From positions 4,533,501 to 4,597,500 of the forward strand of contig NZ_CP097484.1 in the NCBI RefSeq assembly GCF_023546765.1: DNA of 64,000 bases, written 5' to 3'. Source of the DNA: Methylobacterium tardum (GTDB lineage Bacteria > Pseudomonadota > Alphaproteobacteria > Rhizobiales > Beijerinckiaceae). The number at the start of each line of letters is the position of its first letter. The stretch's first letter is position 1. Positions 34,054-43,105 of the stretch are shown here, in pieces. The notes below the pieces were generated by a model. The model had not been told where the DNA came from. It made no database searches and worked only from the letters and a program-made list of their open reading frames with translations. The translations under genes and the position numbers were made by a program.

Positions 34054-34769
34054 GGAGCGGCTCCGCTGATACACGAGCGATGTGCATATCCTGCTCTGAC
34101 GACAGCTTGATGATGCTTCGCTTGGCGAGCATCAGGAGCGCCTCCGCACCGACACAAGTGACGGCCGACACCAACCCGTCGGAGGACGTGGTGACCAAGT
34201 GGGTCAGCAGCAGCAAACCCAGTTGCGGGAACGCCGCTCAGAACACCAGCGGATCGCGTTGGCCGGACATGCCACTGTAACCATGGGCAGGCCGCCGACA
34301 CGGCGCTGGACGCAGACCCAGAGCGCCAGCAACATCGCCGCCCGGGGGGAAGCTCACTGGCAACAACGGCGACGTATCGACCGAATGTCCAGTCGAAGAC
34401 GTTGCTGAAGGCGATGTTGCCGACGGGAGCAGTCTGTCGCCCTTGCGGTTCGCATGGCGAACTGCGGGACCGTTGGATCGAGGCGTACCTATCAGAAATG
34501 GCGTTACGTCGCCATGCACCATGCAGGCCCGAAAGCATTCTGACCCGGGAATTAGGAAGCCGGCTACGCATAAAAAGCAGGCGCCCCTTAATGTGGAGGC
34601 GCCTGCAAGGTGTGTTCCGGTCTCAGGAAGAACACGCGCCTCTTAGCGGCGGCATCGAGGGCGATCTATGCCGAATTTGCAACGCCCAGCGGGAGTTTGA
34701 TCGTCACGGTACTGTCATATAACGTCGCTGCGAGCTGCCACGCTGTGGCGTCATCATTTGGGGTCGGAC
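34054..34769. other. Long intergenic gap with minus-strand terminator
   Basis: About 700 bases between the nuclease and the next plus-strand gene. Apart from the hairpin at 34572-34606 no gene is supported. The stretch 34607-34760 on the minus strand has no long ORF but ends in this terminator, so it could be a non-coding RNA. Confidence 0.4.
34572..34606 (-). terminator. Rho-independent terminator on the minus strand
   Basis: Perfect 9-bp inverted repeat gcaggcgcc (34577-34585) and ggcgcctgc (34598-34606) around a 12-base loop. On the minus strand the stem is followed by TTTTT (34572-34576). No protein gene on that strand lies directly upstream of it. Confidence 0.75.
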
Positions 34770-35072
34770 ATGGCATCCATTGAGGAAATCGCAGCGACGC
34801 TGCGGACGATCGTCAAGCCAGGCATGAAGCCGAAGGCACTGCGTGCTGCGGTGCGGGAGCGGCACCCCGATGCCCACAAGAAGGACATCGTGCGGGCGGC
34901 GTTCTACGCCCTTACCGAAGCTCCTCAGACCGGAGAGGCGGCGCTAGCGGACCTGCACAGCTTCGCTCTGAGCGAGCGCGGTTCGGACGATACGGACGGC
35001 GAGGTGAAGCTCAGCAAGAAGCGCAAGAAGAAGAATCACGCCAGCAGGGCCGATGGCCACGCTGCCCATTAG
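34770..35072 (+). CDS. Small helical basic-tailed protein, unknown
   Basis: 100 residues from the ATG at 34770 (MASIEEIAATLRTIVKPGMK). PKALRAAVRERHPDAHKKDI and VRAAFYALTE form helices; the end is strongly basic (KLSKKRKKKNHASR), as in nucleic-acid-binding or nucleoid-type proteins. Well-biased codons. No family name known to me. Confidence 0.6.
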   Translation: MASIEEIAATLRTIVKPGMKPKALRAAVRERHPDAHKKDIVRAAFYALTEAPQTGEAALADLHSFALSERGSDDTDGEVKLSKKRKKKNHASRADGHAAH

Positions 35073-35305
35073 CGGGTGTGACCCAAGCTCTTAGGGGCAA
35101 CTCGGCCGACGTGTCGGCTACGCCGCGACGGGATGCCTAAGCACGCTCGACCACGCGAGGAAGCCGTTCGAGTCCGAGTTGACCACGGGAGTCAATCGAT
35201 CTGCCATGCACACGCCGAACGGGTGGCCCACGATGCCGTCTGTGCCGTCGGCGCCTTCACATGGGTTAGGAACTCACGACAACAACGGCACGAGCCCCCG
35301 CCCGC

Positions 35306-35779
35306 ATGGCCCTTGAGATCGAGCGCAAGTTCCTCGCAACACCCGCCGTGTTGCCTCTCTGCCGGTCCGGCACACTCCTTGTTCAGGGCTATCTCTACAC
35401 CGACGCTCACAACACGCTTCGTGTCCGCCGGGCAGGAGATCGGGCGTTCCTGACATGGAAAGGGGCGAAGAGTGGCGCCACCCGCGAGGAGGTGGAGTGC
35501 GAGGTGCCCTTGCAAATGGGTGAGGAATTGCTCGCCGACGTGTCGCCGAACGAGCGCATTGAGAAGATGCGATATCGGGTCGAGCACGCGGGGGCGGTCT
35601 GGGACGTTGATGTGTTCAAGGGCGCCCTCGACGGGCTGATCCTGGCCGAGATCGAAATGGCGCACGAGGACGAACTCGTGGTGCTGCCGTTCTGGCTCGG
35701 AAGTGAAGTCACGTCGGACCAGCGCTATCGCAACTCGCGGCTGGCGGCCGGCGATATATCAATCATGCTGGCGGCCTGA
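35306..35779 (+). CDS. CYTH domain protein (inorganic triphosphatase-like)
   Basis: 157 residues. The ExExK motif is MALEIERKFL at the very start, as required for the triphosphate tunnel. Further tunnel strands: VQGYLYTDAHNTLRVRRAGD, AFLTWKGAKSGATREEVECE, IEKMRYRVEH, and WDVDVFKGALDGLILAEIEM. Length fits bacterial single-domain CYTH proteins (about 155) that hydrolyse tripolyphosphate. The ATG at 35306 is fixed by the motif. Confidence 0.9.
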   Translation: MALEIERKFLATPAVLPLCRSGTLLVQGYLYTDAHNTLRVRRAGDRAFLTWKGAKSGATREEVECEVPLQMGEELLADVSPNERIEKMRYRVEHAGAVWDVDVFKGALDGLILAEIEMAHEDELVVLPFWLGSEVTSDQRYRNSRLAAGDISIMLAA

Positions 35780-36027
35780 GCGGCATATCAATCCGGGACC
35801 CGATCGAGGATCGCCGTTGAGGCACAAATACCGCCCTCCCTCGTCCTGCAGTTCGGGCCGCGTTGCGTACTGACCCCAGCCGTGAGGAATGGCACCAAGC
35901 CTCGTAAGCCCGTGAGCAGATTAGGCGGCGGGGCTGTCAGGGCCGGTCATCAAACAGACTAGTCATTTGCTCGTCATGCAGTCCCAGTAGTGGACGTTCC
36001 GTCGCAGGCCTCATCTATATCGCCGTC

Positions 36028-36291
36028 ATGGCCAATCGCCCGATGACCCTCGACCTGTTCGTCACCCTCGACATCATCGGCGATGACGTGTCGGCGGTCG
36101 TGGACGCCTATCTAGCCGATCCTTCATCAAGATCAGTCGAGTTTGGCGAAGGCTACCGGATCAATCCCGCAGCGGCCGTAGCTTCCCATCCGTTCGCTCG
36201 GACGCTGATGAACCAGCCGTGGGCTGACGCAGGGCTTCGACGTGCTGCCGTGCGAGCTGCCATTCTGCTGGCGGAGCCGGACCGGATCTGA
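36028..36291 (+). CDS. Small protein, unknown
   Basis: 87 residues: MANRPMTLDLFVTLDIIGDD, VSAVVDAYLADPS, then EGYRINPAAAVASHPFARTL and LRRAAVRAAILLAEPDRI. Good GC-ending codons. A hairpin terminator follows at 36412-36440. Unknown family. Confidence 0.5.
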   Translation: MANRPMTLDLFVTLDIIGDDVSAVVDAYLADPSSRSVEFGEGYRINPAAAVASHPFARTLMNQPWADAGLRRAAVRAAILLAEPDRI

Positions 36292-36411
36292 AGCTACCTG
36301 TGCTCGCAAGCTGGTTCTGAGCATCACGTCATGCGGCCGACACATCTACGATGGTAGCGCCGCCATCCACGGCGAACCTCTCAGACCCTATGCCGTCACT
36401 CATCCCTTCCG

Positions 36412-36440
36412 GCCCGGCCGTGGCGGGCTTTTGTCTTTCC
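36412..36440 (+). terminator. Rho-independent terminator
   Basis: GCCCGGCC then GT then GGCGGGC make a stem with one bulged G (about 36412-36428), followed by TTTTGTCTTT. It sits between the plus-strand gene at 36028 and the convergent gene ending at 36464 and can serve the first. Confidence 0.65.
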
Positions 36441-36463
36441 TAAGCAGCGAACAAAGAGGCGGC

Positions 36464-36664
36464 CTACCAATTCACCTGACCGATACGAAGCCGGTCGATC
36501 ATGGCCAGCGCCTGGGTGCGCGCCTTGGCCTCGGTCGAGAGTGGGGTATCGGAACGCTGGACCAGCTTGCCATGCTTGCGGATTGCCCAGTGATAGCCAC
36601 CGGCTGCACGCTGCGAGGGGACAAGCTCGAACGTGAAGGACTGACGTTGTTGAGCTTCGCTCAT
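36464..36664 (-). CDS. Small protein, unknown
   Basis: 66 residues: MSEAQQRQSFTFELVPSQRA then AGGYHWAIRKHGKLVQRSDT and ARTQALAMIDRLRIGQVNW. The beta-beta-alpha layout recalls short DUF1508-like repeats, with YHWAIRKHGKLV as a strand-turn-strand. GTG/ATG start at 36664. Typical Methylobacterium ORFan. Confidence 0.55.
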   Translation of the reverse strand: MSEAQQRQSFTFELVPSQRAAGGYHWAIRKHGKLVQRSDTPLSTEAKARTQALAMIDRLRIGQVNW

Positions 36665-36688
36665 CCTACAGGATCCCCTTCGTGGAGT

Positions 36689-36835
36689 TCACGCTGGGAG
36701 GACGTGCAGCATCCCGCCGATCATCCCGAGTGCCCCAATGCCGGTCAGGCCCAAGACGATGTACAGCCGCATCCAACTCTCGTCGGCTGCCCATGAGGGG
36801 TGAACGTCTTCACGATCGTCAAACCAATCTGTCAC
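36689..36835 (-). CDS. Very small single-pass membrane protein
   Basis: About 48 residues from a GTG at 36835, or 60 from 36871. A short acidic head (TDWFDDREDVHPSWAADESW) leads to one hydrophobic helix (LYIVLGLTGIGALGMIGGML). Same strand as the next small gene. Start uncertain. Confidence 0.45.
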   Translation of the reverse strand: MTDWFDDREDVHPSWAADESWMRLYIVLGLTGIGALGMIGGMLHVLPA

Positions 36836-37201
36836 GAAGGCACGTTGGGTCCGGCATGAGAGGAAGCGCATTCCCCTATGTGTCCAGCGCGACGATGGGA
36901 TGACCTTGGCTGTACCCTCGACGTGTTCAGTGCATGGATTGCTGGGTCTGCTGCGCGTCCTTGCGCTTGTCCTTCTTCCGAAGTTGCACCGGGAGTGGCT
37001 CGGCCTCTTATGCCTCTGATTTCACTCCCACTATGCTGCCCAACGCTGCCGCCAACCCGCATGAGCAGCTACGGCCTCCGGTAGGTTCATAATCACTCGA
37101 TGTCCTCGGTCTGGCATCCGCGGCAATCAACTCGATGCGCGAAACTCCGCAGATTGCCTTTTCTGCTTGGTCGGCCGAGCGTTGGGGTTCCGCACTGACC
37201 A
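36836..37201. other. Intergenic gap, no gene seen
   Basis: About 370 bases between two minus-strand genes. The only coding-like piece is a run of about 20 codons on the minus strand with a basic Lys/Gln-rich reading near 36940-37000; too short to call. Confidence 0.35.
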
Positions 37202-38257
37202 TCATGAACCGAAGGCGATCGTCAGACCGGGTGTACGCGCCTGATCGCGCGTGTAGGACACGCCGTGGACCTTGACTCCACGCTCGTCCAGCAAGCTGAT
37301 GATGCCGCCGCGGTTGGACAACTCCACCGGCTTAGCCACGACTATGAGCCGCGTGGCGCCCTTGCCGATCTCACCTTCGAGCGGCATGCGGTTCTTCATC
37401 TTGTCAACCAGAGACCAGCCATCGAGAGCCAGATCGCGGTCGGCCGTGTTGAGGAGGGTCACTGTCTCGCGCTCAGGGGTAGCGGTATCGTTTACGAGCG
37501 CCGCGACAATTCGAACAAGCCCGTCAGGCTGGGTCCGGGTCGGCACGTGGTGCGGCGGGAGATGGTGCGAAGTCGGGGTACCATCGCCGAGGTCGAGCGG
37601 CTTGCCCGTGTCATCGTCTGTGTGCCACGCTTGGCTCTGGAATTTCATGAACACCGCTACCCACTGCTCCTGACTGGGAAACTGGATTACCAGTCCGCCA
37701 TCCTGCCAGGGTCCGTTGTCTTCGAACCATGCCGCCTTACCCTTCGGCGGCGGTGGGTTGCCCTGGTTCATGTGGATGTCATGGATGCCGCGCCCGGGGC
37801 GGAAGCCGAAGTATTTGTCGGGCTTGCCGGGCTCCGGCCCCCAGGTCGCGCCGAAGGCGTAGACCACCGCGTTTTCGTCCGCGAGTGCGCGCTGGATGTA
37901 ATGATCGAGCTTTTCGTTGAGGTCGTTGTCTGGTCCCGCAGCAGTCGCGGGAAGAGGGACCATTTTCTGCGGCTGGAGCAGGTTCCCACGGATGTAGTCA
38001 AGCCCGAGCCCGTCCGGACCCGGCGCCTGCGGATGTAGTCCCGGCGCGAGTTCGGCGAGCCGGGCGGTGATCGGATGCTCGAAGCGCGAGCGGAGCAGAA
38101 AGTCGCACTCGCTGCCGTCTCCGGACTGGACGTTGATAGCGATCCGGTAATCCTCGTCCCCAACTACAATGTGGATTTGGTAGTGCGGGGAGGCGCCGGA
38201 TCCGAGGCGAATGCCCACCGGGCGGCCTTTTAGGACGGAGTAGGATCTGAGCGGCAT
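37202..38257 (-). CDS. DUF2278 (YukJ) family protein with lamin-tail-like C-terminus
   Basis: 351 residues. Start MPLRSYSVLKGRPVGIRLG is the DUF2278 opening; then HYQIHIVVGDEDYRIAINVQ, RGNLLQPQKM, VVYAFGATWGPEPGKPDKYF and GIHDIHMNQGN, all typical of the family. From about residue 255 a lamin-tail-like beta domain follows (ETVTLLNTADRDLALDGWSL, then KGATRLIVVAKPVELSNRGG). No signal peptide. Third gene of the minus operon after the PLD-like and DUF3616 genes, 37 bases downstream of the latter. The function of DUF2278 is unknown. Confidence 0.85.
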   Translation of the reverse strand: MPLRSYSVLKGRPVGIRLGSGASPHYQIHIVVGDEDYRIAINVQSGDGSECDFLLRSRFEHPITARLAELAPGLHPQAPGPDGLGLDYIRGNLLQPQKMVPLPATAAGPDNDLNEKLDHYIQRALADENAVVYAFGATWGPEPGKPDKYFGFRPGRGIHDIHMNQGNPPPPKGKAAWFEDNGPWQDGGLVIQFPSQEQWVAVFMKFQSQAWHTDDDTGKPLDLGDGTPTSHHLPPHHVPTRTQPDGLVRIVAALVNDTATPERETVTLLNTADRDLALDGWSLVDKMKNRMPLEGEIGKGATRLIVVAKPVELSNRGGIISLLDERGVKVHGVSYTRDQARTPGLTIAFGS

Positions 38258-38294
38258 CGATTGCGTCCCTCTTGCGCCTCACAAGCTGCTGCGT

Positions 38295-39290
38295 TCACGG
38301 CGTCAGATCGAACCAGTCGGCGGTGTAGCGGTGACCCTCGATGCGTCGCTCGTCGGGGCTGTCATAGACGACGAGTAGACCAAACCGGTCGCCGCGCTCC
38401 AGCCAACAGAAACCTTCCGGGTGTTCCTCAGCCGAGAGCCAAGCCCATGTGGGCTTTGGCTCCTGCGGCGCTTTCGTGCGGACGGGGCGCCACGTGTAGA
38501 TCCGGAACGGCCCGTCAGCCCCCGTGACCGGCCCGGCCAGTACGAGAACGTCCTCACCGAAACGGGTGAGATCCCGAATGCCGAGGCCACCTAGGTTGAG
38601 CAGATGGCGGATCGGTGCGGTGTTCGCGATCCTGCCGTCGCTTCGCAGCCGCAGTTCCACCGCGACGGCAAGGCCTGCGACCACAGGTCCCCGTAGACCG
38701 AGCAGCAATCGGCTCCCGAGCACCGCAAGGCCTTCGATGTCGAGCCCATTCTCCTTGCTCGGCAAGTTCGCGAAATCGGCTAGCAGCGGATCGTCGCGCA
38801 AGCGACTACGCAGACTCCCTGCATCGGTGAAAGGCAGTGCGTAGGCCGCAGGGTCGGCGGCTTCGGTCGCCACTACGCTGCCGAGAAGATGGCGGCTTGG
38901 GCGTCGCCGAATGTCAGGGCTCGGCCTGCCGTCGGGGGCCAGTTTCGCGCGGGTGCGCGCGTGCGAACCGCATAACCAGACGCGCCCATCCTCGGCGTCG
39001 AGCCCTTCAAGATCCGCCTCCTTGTCGGAGGGCAGATCGGGAAAGAGTGTGTCGAGCACAAATTGCCGCTCGAAGACGAAACCCTGCTCGTCGGCTGCAA
39101 GGCGTTCCAGGGTGCGTCCTTCATCGGAGACCGTCCAGAGGCACACGCCGTCGAAGGAAACGCCAGATAGGCTTCGCACGAGGTGGTGCGCCTTATCGGC
39201 GTGGCGATAGTCGAGAGTCACCGGCTTCGGATCCGGCAGAGGCCGTGCGTCCTGCAACGTTGTCCGTTCCGCAGCCCCCTTCTGTCGCAT
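38295..39290 (-). CDS. DUF3616 family protein
   Basis: 331 residues from the ATG at 39290 (MRQKGAAERT), 13 bases after the stop of the PLD-like gene. VRSLSGVSFDGVCLWTVSDE, then KEADLEGLDAEDGRVWLCGS, NGLDIEGLAVLGSRLLLGLR, and LGIRDLTRFGEDVLVLAGPV show the DUF3616 beta-propeller-like repeats. No signal peptide is obvious. Second gene of the three-gene operon. Function unknown. Confidence 0.85.
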   Translation of the reverse strand: MRQKGAAERTTLQDARPLPDPKPVTLDYRHADKAHHLVRSLSGVSFDGVCLWTVSDEGRTLERLAADEQGFVFERQFVLDTLFPDLPSDKEADLEGLDAEDGRVWLCGSHARTRAKLAPDGRPSPDIRRRPSRHLLGSVVATEAADPAAYALPFTDAGSLRSRLRDDPLLADFANLPSKENGLDIEGLAVLGSRLLLGLRGPVVAGLAVAVELRLRSDGRIANTAPIRHLLNLGGLGIRDLTRFGEDVLVLAGPVTGADGPFRIYTWRPVRTKAPQEPKPTWAWLSAEEHPEGFCWLERGDRFGLLVVYDSPDERRIEGHRYTADWFDLTP

Positions 39291-39303
39291 TCCGAGCGGA
39301 TCC

Positions 39304-41327
39304 CTATCCGGTGAAATAGTCGGAGAGGCGGCGTGACGCTGATGCCTGCCATGAGCCATCGGTCTTTAGAAAGCCGTCCCAACGCGCCTCCTCGTTACCG
39401 CGCCCGGCCGCTCGCTCCGCCTCGACGGCACGGAAGCGATAGTGGTCGTAGACGTCCAGCACGTGCGCGGCATACGCCTCGGCGAGGGGCTGATGCCCGC
39501 GCACGATCATCAGGTTCTCATCGTTCGCGTAAGATGCCTTATAGCCGAGGTTGTGGCTGCCGAAAGCGACGGCGCAGCGATCGGGATCGAGCGGATCGAT
39601 CACGACCACCTTGTCGTGGATGATCGCGCGGCCGACGGTTAGCTTCTCGTCGATCTGGAAATCGCCGAGCTGGCGGCCAATCTCTCGGTCGGTCAGCGCG
39701 GTGGCGCGCACCACTGACACGCCGGCCTGAGCGAAGGTGTGCGGCGACCAGGCAGGGACCTTGCGGCCGTCCTCCCCTTGGTGGCTCGCCTCGTAGCCCC
39801 ACATCGCCTGCGTATCGGAAATAGCGCCGACGACGTTGAGCGAGGTGTCCTTGAGCCCAAGCGCAATCGCTTCCGAGACGATCGAGTGGAGACCGCCGCG
39901 CGAAGGCATGAACACGAGGAAGAGGATCGCCTGCTTCGCCCGGCGCACGAGCGAGAACAGTCGGTCCATGTCGGGCGGCGGTCGAGACGGCTTAATCGCT
40001 TTCGCGGTGGGCGGTTGGCTCTTGCCTGGCACGTTCGGCGAGAACCTTACTTCCATTGTGGTGCTGCCCACGGTCACTGGTGGGACCGGGCTGCGGTTCG
40101 CCTTCTTCAAATCATCGCCCTGGACGGCGCCGACTGCCCTTGAGCCCGGCGGCTCCGGCACCGGCTGCTCGTCGCGGCGGAGCGCCTTCCAGTAGGCGAG
40201 ATACGCCGCGGCGATTTGCGAATTGTCGATACGGATGCAGTTGTTGCTTTGGCCGGCGACGCCCGACCATGTCCAGTTCGTCGAACCGGTCAGTACCGAG
40301 CGCGGTGTCCCTGCGTCATCGACAAAGACCACAAACTTGTTGTGGCCTATATGCCCGGACCCATTGAAGAACCGGTCCTGCATCTCGAATGCCGTGCCAG
40401 GACGGTCCGCCAAGGCGCGCAGGGTGGCGCGAGCCTTCGCATTGCGTGCATCGTAAACCGTCTTGCCTTCGGCCTCGTCCGCGCCGTCGGTGCGGATGTC
40501 GTCCTCTTCGTCCTCGCCTTCGGCCTTATGCTTCCTCGGACTCCGGCTGCCGGCATCGGACAGGATCAGGGAGAGACGTTCGGCATTGGCGGCGAGAAGG
40601 TCCTCAAGTTCCTCATCCTCAAGCTCGTAGAGTGCCGCGTGGAATCGGCCGCCCTCCTGCGCAAAGAACGCCGTGATTACGGTAAGGACATCGCCGGAGA
40701 GGTAGCGCCGCAGCCAATCGCCCGGTTTTCTCAGATGGTCCTCGAGTTCGCCCGGCTTGATCGCGCCGTCCTCGGATAAAACCTTCAGCAGGAACTGCGT
40801 CGACAGGATCCCGTTCGTGAATGTCGTGATGAAGGGGGGCGGTGCGTCGTAGCCGTCACAGAGTTGGTGAAGGCGGGCGCTGTAAGGTAGCCGAGCGGGC
40901 GTGGCGCCCCCTCGTAGGTGTTGACGACGACCTGCCCACGCCTGGTCTTGTGCGTGCTGGCGACCACATTCACCGGTTCGAGGCCCGGCCGAAGCGCGCC
41001 CACGGCACGGATCCGGTAGCGGACGGTCTCGTTCTCGGGACGGAGCTTGGCTAGATCGCGGCGCCGGCGCAGGGTGAGATCGCGCCAGTTGAACTTCTGT
41101 ACGGGCCAAACAGTGGTGTTCTGCGGCTGCCAGTCCGGATTACGCTGCCCTTCGAAGGCGACATAGGAGGCGAGTGGTCGCTCCTCCGCGACTGAGCCGT
41201 CCGGGTTCAGCAACTCCCTAACGATGTGGAAGCCGAGGCAGTCCGGGATCTCGGCGGGCTCCGTTGACCAGGCCAGATATGCCACCTCGTTGTTGGCGAT
41301 GGCCACGGCGCGTTCGATGCTCGGCAT
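39304..41327 (-). pseudogene. Phospholipase D-like phosphodiesterase/nuclease, frameshifted
   Basis: ATG at 41327. The N-terminal 140 residues (AIANNEVAYLAWSTEPAEIP, YRIRAVGALRPGLEPVNVVA) look like a fibronectin-III-type domain. After GYLTAP the printed frame drifts (AFTNSVTATTH) and ends at 40785, but one frame back the protein goes on as LHQLCDGYDAPPPFITTFTN to 39304. One extra base near 40867-40880 gives about 674 residues. Two HKD motifs: HNKFVVFVDDAG with GSTNWT, and HDKVVVIDPLDPD with GSHNLGYKA. So it is a PLD-superfamily enzyme, most likely a nuclease. No signal peptide. First gene of the operon with DUF3616 and DUF2278. Confidence 0.82.
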
Positions 41328-41918
41328 CGACTCCTCCGAAACTCATAGGTTTCGATATGAGTTGGCCGCCGATTCGATGGTTTGTCAACCGCTATGGCTG
41401 AATGATTTGCCAAGAAAACAGTTTTAGACAGTTTTGGTTCCCTACTTATCACCGTAGGATGGCGATTGACAGAATAAGAATGTCTCAACAAGCAATACAA
41501 AAATCACACAAATGAACCATGTTGCGGTAATATACAATAATTGTGCTTTGATAAAAATCTGTTGAAATTGAATCGGTCTGTAACACACAGTTACGTTGGC
41601 AATGTGAATGGATAACAAGTCGGACACAAAGATGCGAGCCGGATGATAGGCGATGCCGGCATTTAAGTCAGCTCTTACTCAGCAATCTTGAACGGATTGA
41701 TTGCACGACAATCAACTGTGTCTGGCAGACAACTGTCGAGCTGAGCCCGGCCCTGACGTTCAAGGAATCGCCGTTCACTCCGCAACGCGGCGACCACCCG
41801 CTTTGAGTGGCCACCCATACCACAGGGTGGATCCACGATCGGCGTCCCTGTTCGGTCGATCTCAGCCCCATCCCGCCTCGCGCATGGTCGATCGTACCGA
41901 GCGCTCTCTGCCTTCGCC
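41328..41918. other. AT-rich intergenic region
   Basis: Nearly 600 bases; the part 41340-41700 is distinctly AT-rich against its surroundings (for example caataattgtgctttgataa). It lies upstream of the minus operon at 41327 and downstream of the PPK2 gene. No gene, tRNA or repeat was recognised. It probably holds the operon promoter and may mark a join with imported DNA. Confidence 0.45.
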
Positions 41919-42842
41919 TCAGTACACCGCCGGAACATACATCTCGGCCGGGACAGGGCCACGGACATAATCCGCGTTCCGCACTCGCGCGGGCAGCCGG
42001 ACGGAAGGGTGCTCCACGGCATCGTACGGGATCTGGCCCAGGAGGTGCTGGATGCAGTTCAGGCGCGCCCGCCTCTTATCGACTGCCTCGACCACCCACC
42101 ACGGCGCCTCGGGGATATGCGTGCGCGCCAGCATGTCTTCCTTGGCCCTGGTGTAGTCCTCCCAGCGGCGACGCGACTCGACATCCATCGGTGACAGCTT
42201 CCACTGCTTCAGAGGATCCTGGATCCGCATCTGGAAGCGGAACTCCTGCTCCTCGTCGGTGATCGAGAACCAATACTTCACCAGCACGATGCCGGAGCGC
42301 ACCAGCATGCGCTCGAACTCGGGAACAGAGCGGAAAAACTCTTCCACCTCCGTTTCCGTACAGAAGCCCATGACCCGCTCGACCCCGGCGCGGTTGTACC
42401 AGGAGCGATCGAACAGCACGATCTCTCCGGCTGCCGGAAGGTGGGCGACGTAGCGCTGGAAGTACCACTGGGTGCGTTCGCGCTCGCTCGGGGCGGGCAG
42501 CGCGGCGACACGGCAGATTCGAGGGTTGAGACGTTGGGTGATGCGCTTGATTACGCCACCCTTCCCAGCTGAGTCTCGGCCCTCGAACAGGACGACGACC
42601 CGCAGCTTGCGATCCTGCACCCAGTCCTGAAGGCGGACCAGCTCGTGCTGAAGGCGCAGCAGTTCGCGGAAGTAGACCTTGCGATCCAGGCGATCCGATG
42701 AGGCATGCCCGGATGCGTCTGAGATCCGCTCCAGTCGATCGTCTTCGAGACCCAACTCCAATTCTTCATCGTAACTGTCGACAAGCTCCCGCCGGATGGC
42801 TTCCATGGCAGCGTTTTGGGCAGAGCTGTCGTCGTGCGTCAT
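41919..42842 (-). CDS. ppk2: Polyphosphate kinase 2 family protein
   Basis: 307 residues from the ATG at 42842 (GAGG seven bases upstream; a TTG at 42848 also fits). Walker A is VVLFEGRDSAGKGGVIKRIT near residue 84, the lid/Walker B segment is EIVLFDRSWYNRAGVERVMG near 143, and FWFSITDEEQ-type KYWFSITDEEQEFRFQMR follows, then SPMDVESRRRWEDYTRAK. A single PPK2 domain of about 300 residues, cytoplasmic, moves phosphate between polyphosphate and nucleotides. Divergent from the PiT phosphate transporter, consistent with a phosphate-storage role. Confidence 0.93.
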   Translation of the reverse strand: MTHDDSSAQNAAMEAIRRELVDSYDEELELGLEDDRLERISDASGHASSDRLDRKVYFRELLRLQHELVRLQDWVQDRKLRVVVLFEGRDSAGKGGVIKRITQRLNPRICRVAALPAPSERERTQWYFQRYVAHLPAAGEIVLFDRSWYNRAGVERVMGFCTETEVEEFFRSVPEFERMLVRSGIVLVKYWFSITDEEQEFRFQMRIQDPLKQWKLSPMDVESRRRWEDYTRAKEDMLARTHIPEAPWWVVEAVDKRRARLNCIQHLLGQIPYDAVEHPSVRLPARVRNADYVRGPVPAEMYVPAVY

Positions 42843-43105
42843 CTTCAAACCTCGTGATGCCTCGTCGGAAGGACATACGAGCAGATTTCCATGACAAGCC
42901 TGAGAAGCGGTCGCCCGACAATTATATCGAGCGAGCGGCTACCAGCTTTGCCTCATGTCAGTGCGCAAGCCTCTCGTCCTCGGGTTCGATCCAGGATCGA
43001 CTCAGTTCCAAAGGTCAACCGCGTATAGCCGGAGCGACTGTACTGTCACCCCCGTCATGGAGCCGATCTACGCCCGGGCGAACGGCAGGATCCATCGAGG
43101 CGCCT

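Noticed and set aside
43042-43060. Possible Pho box before the PiT gene
   Set aside because: Two GTCA words are present, but they are 9 bases apart and not the 11 expected of a Pho box, and the flanks do not match. Not counted.
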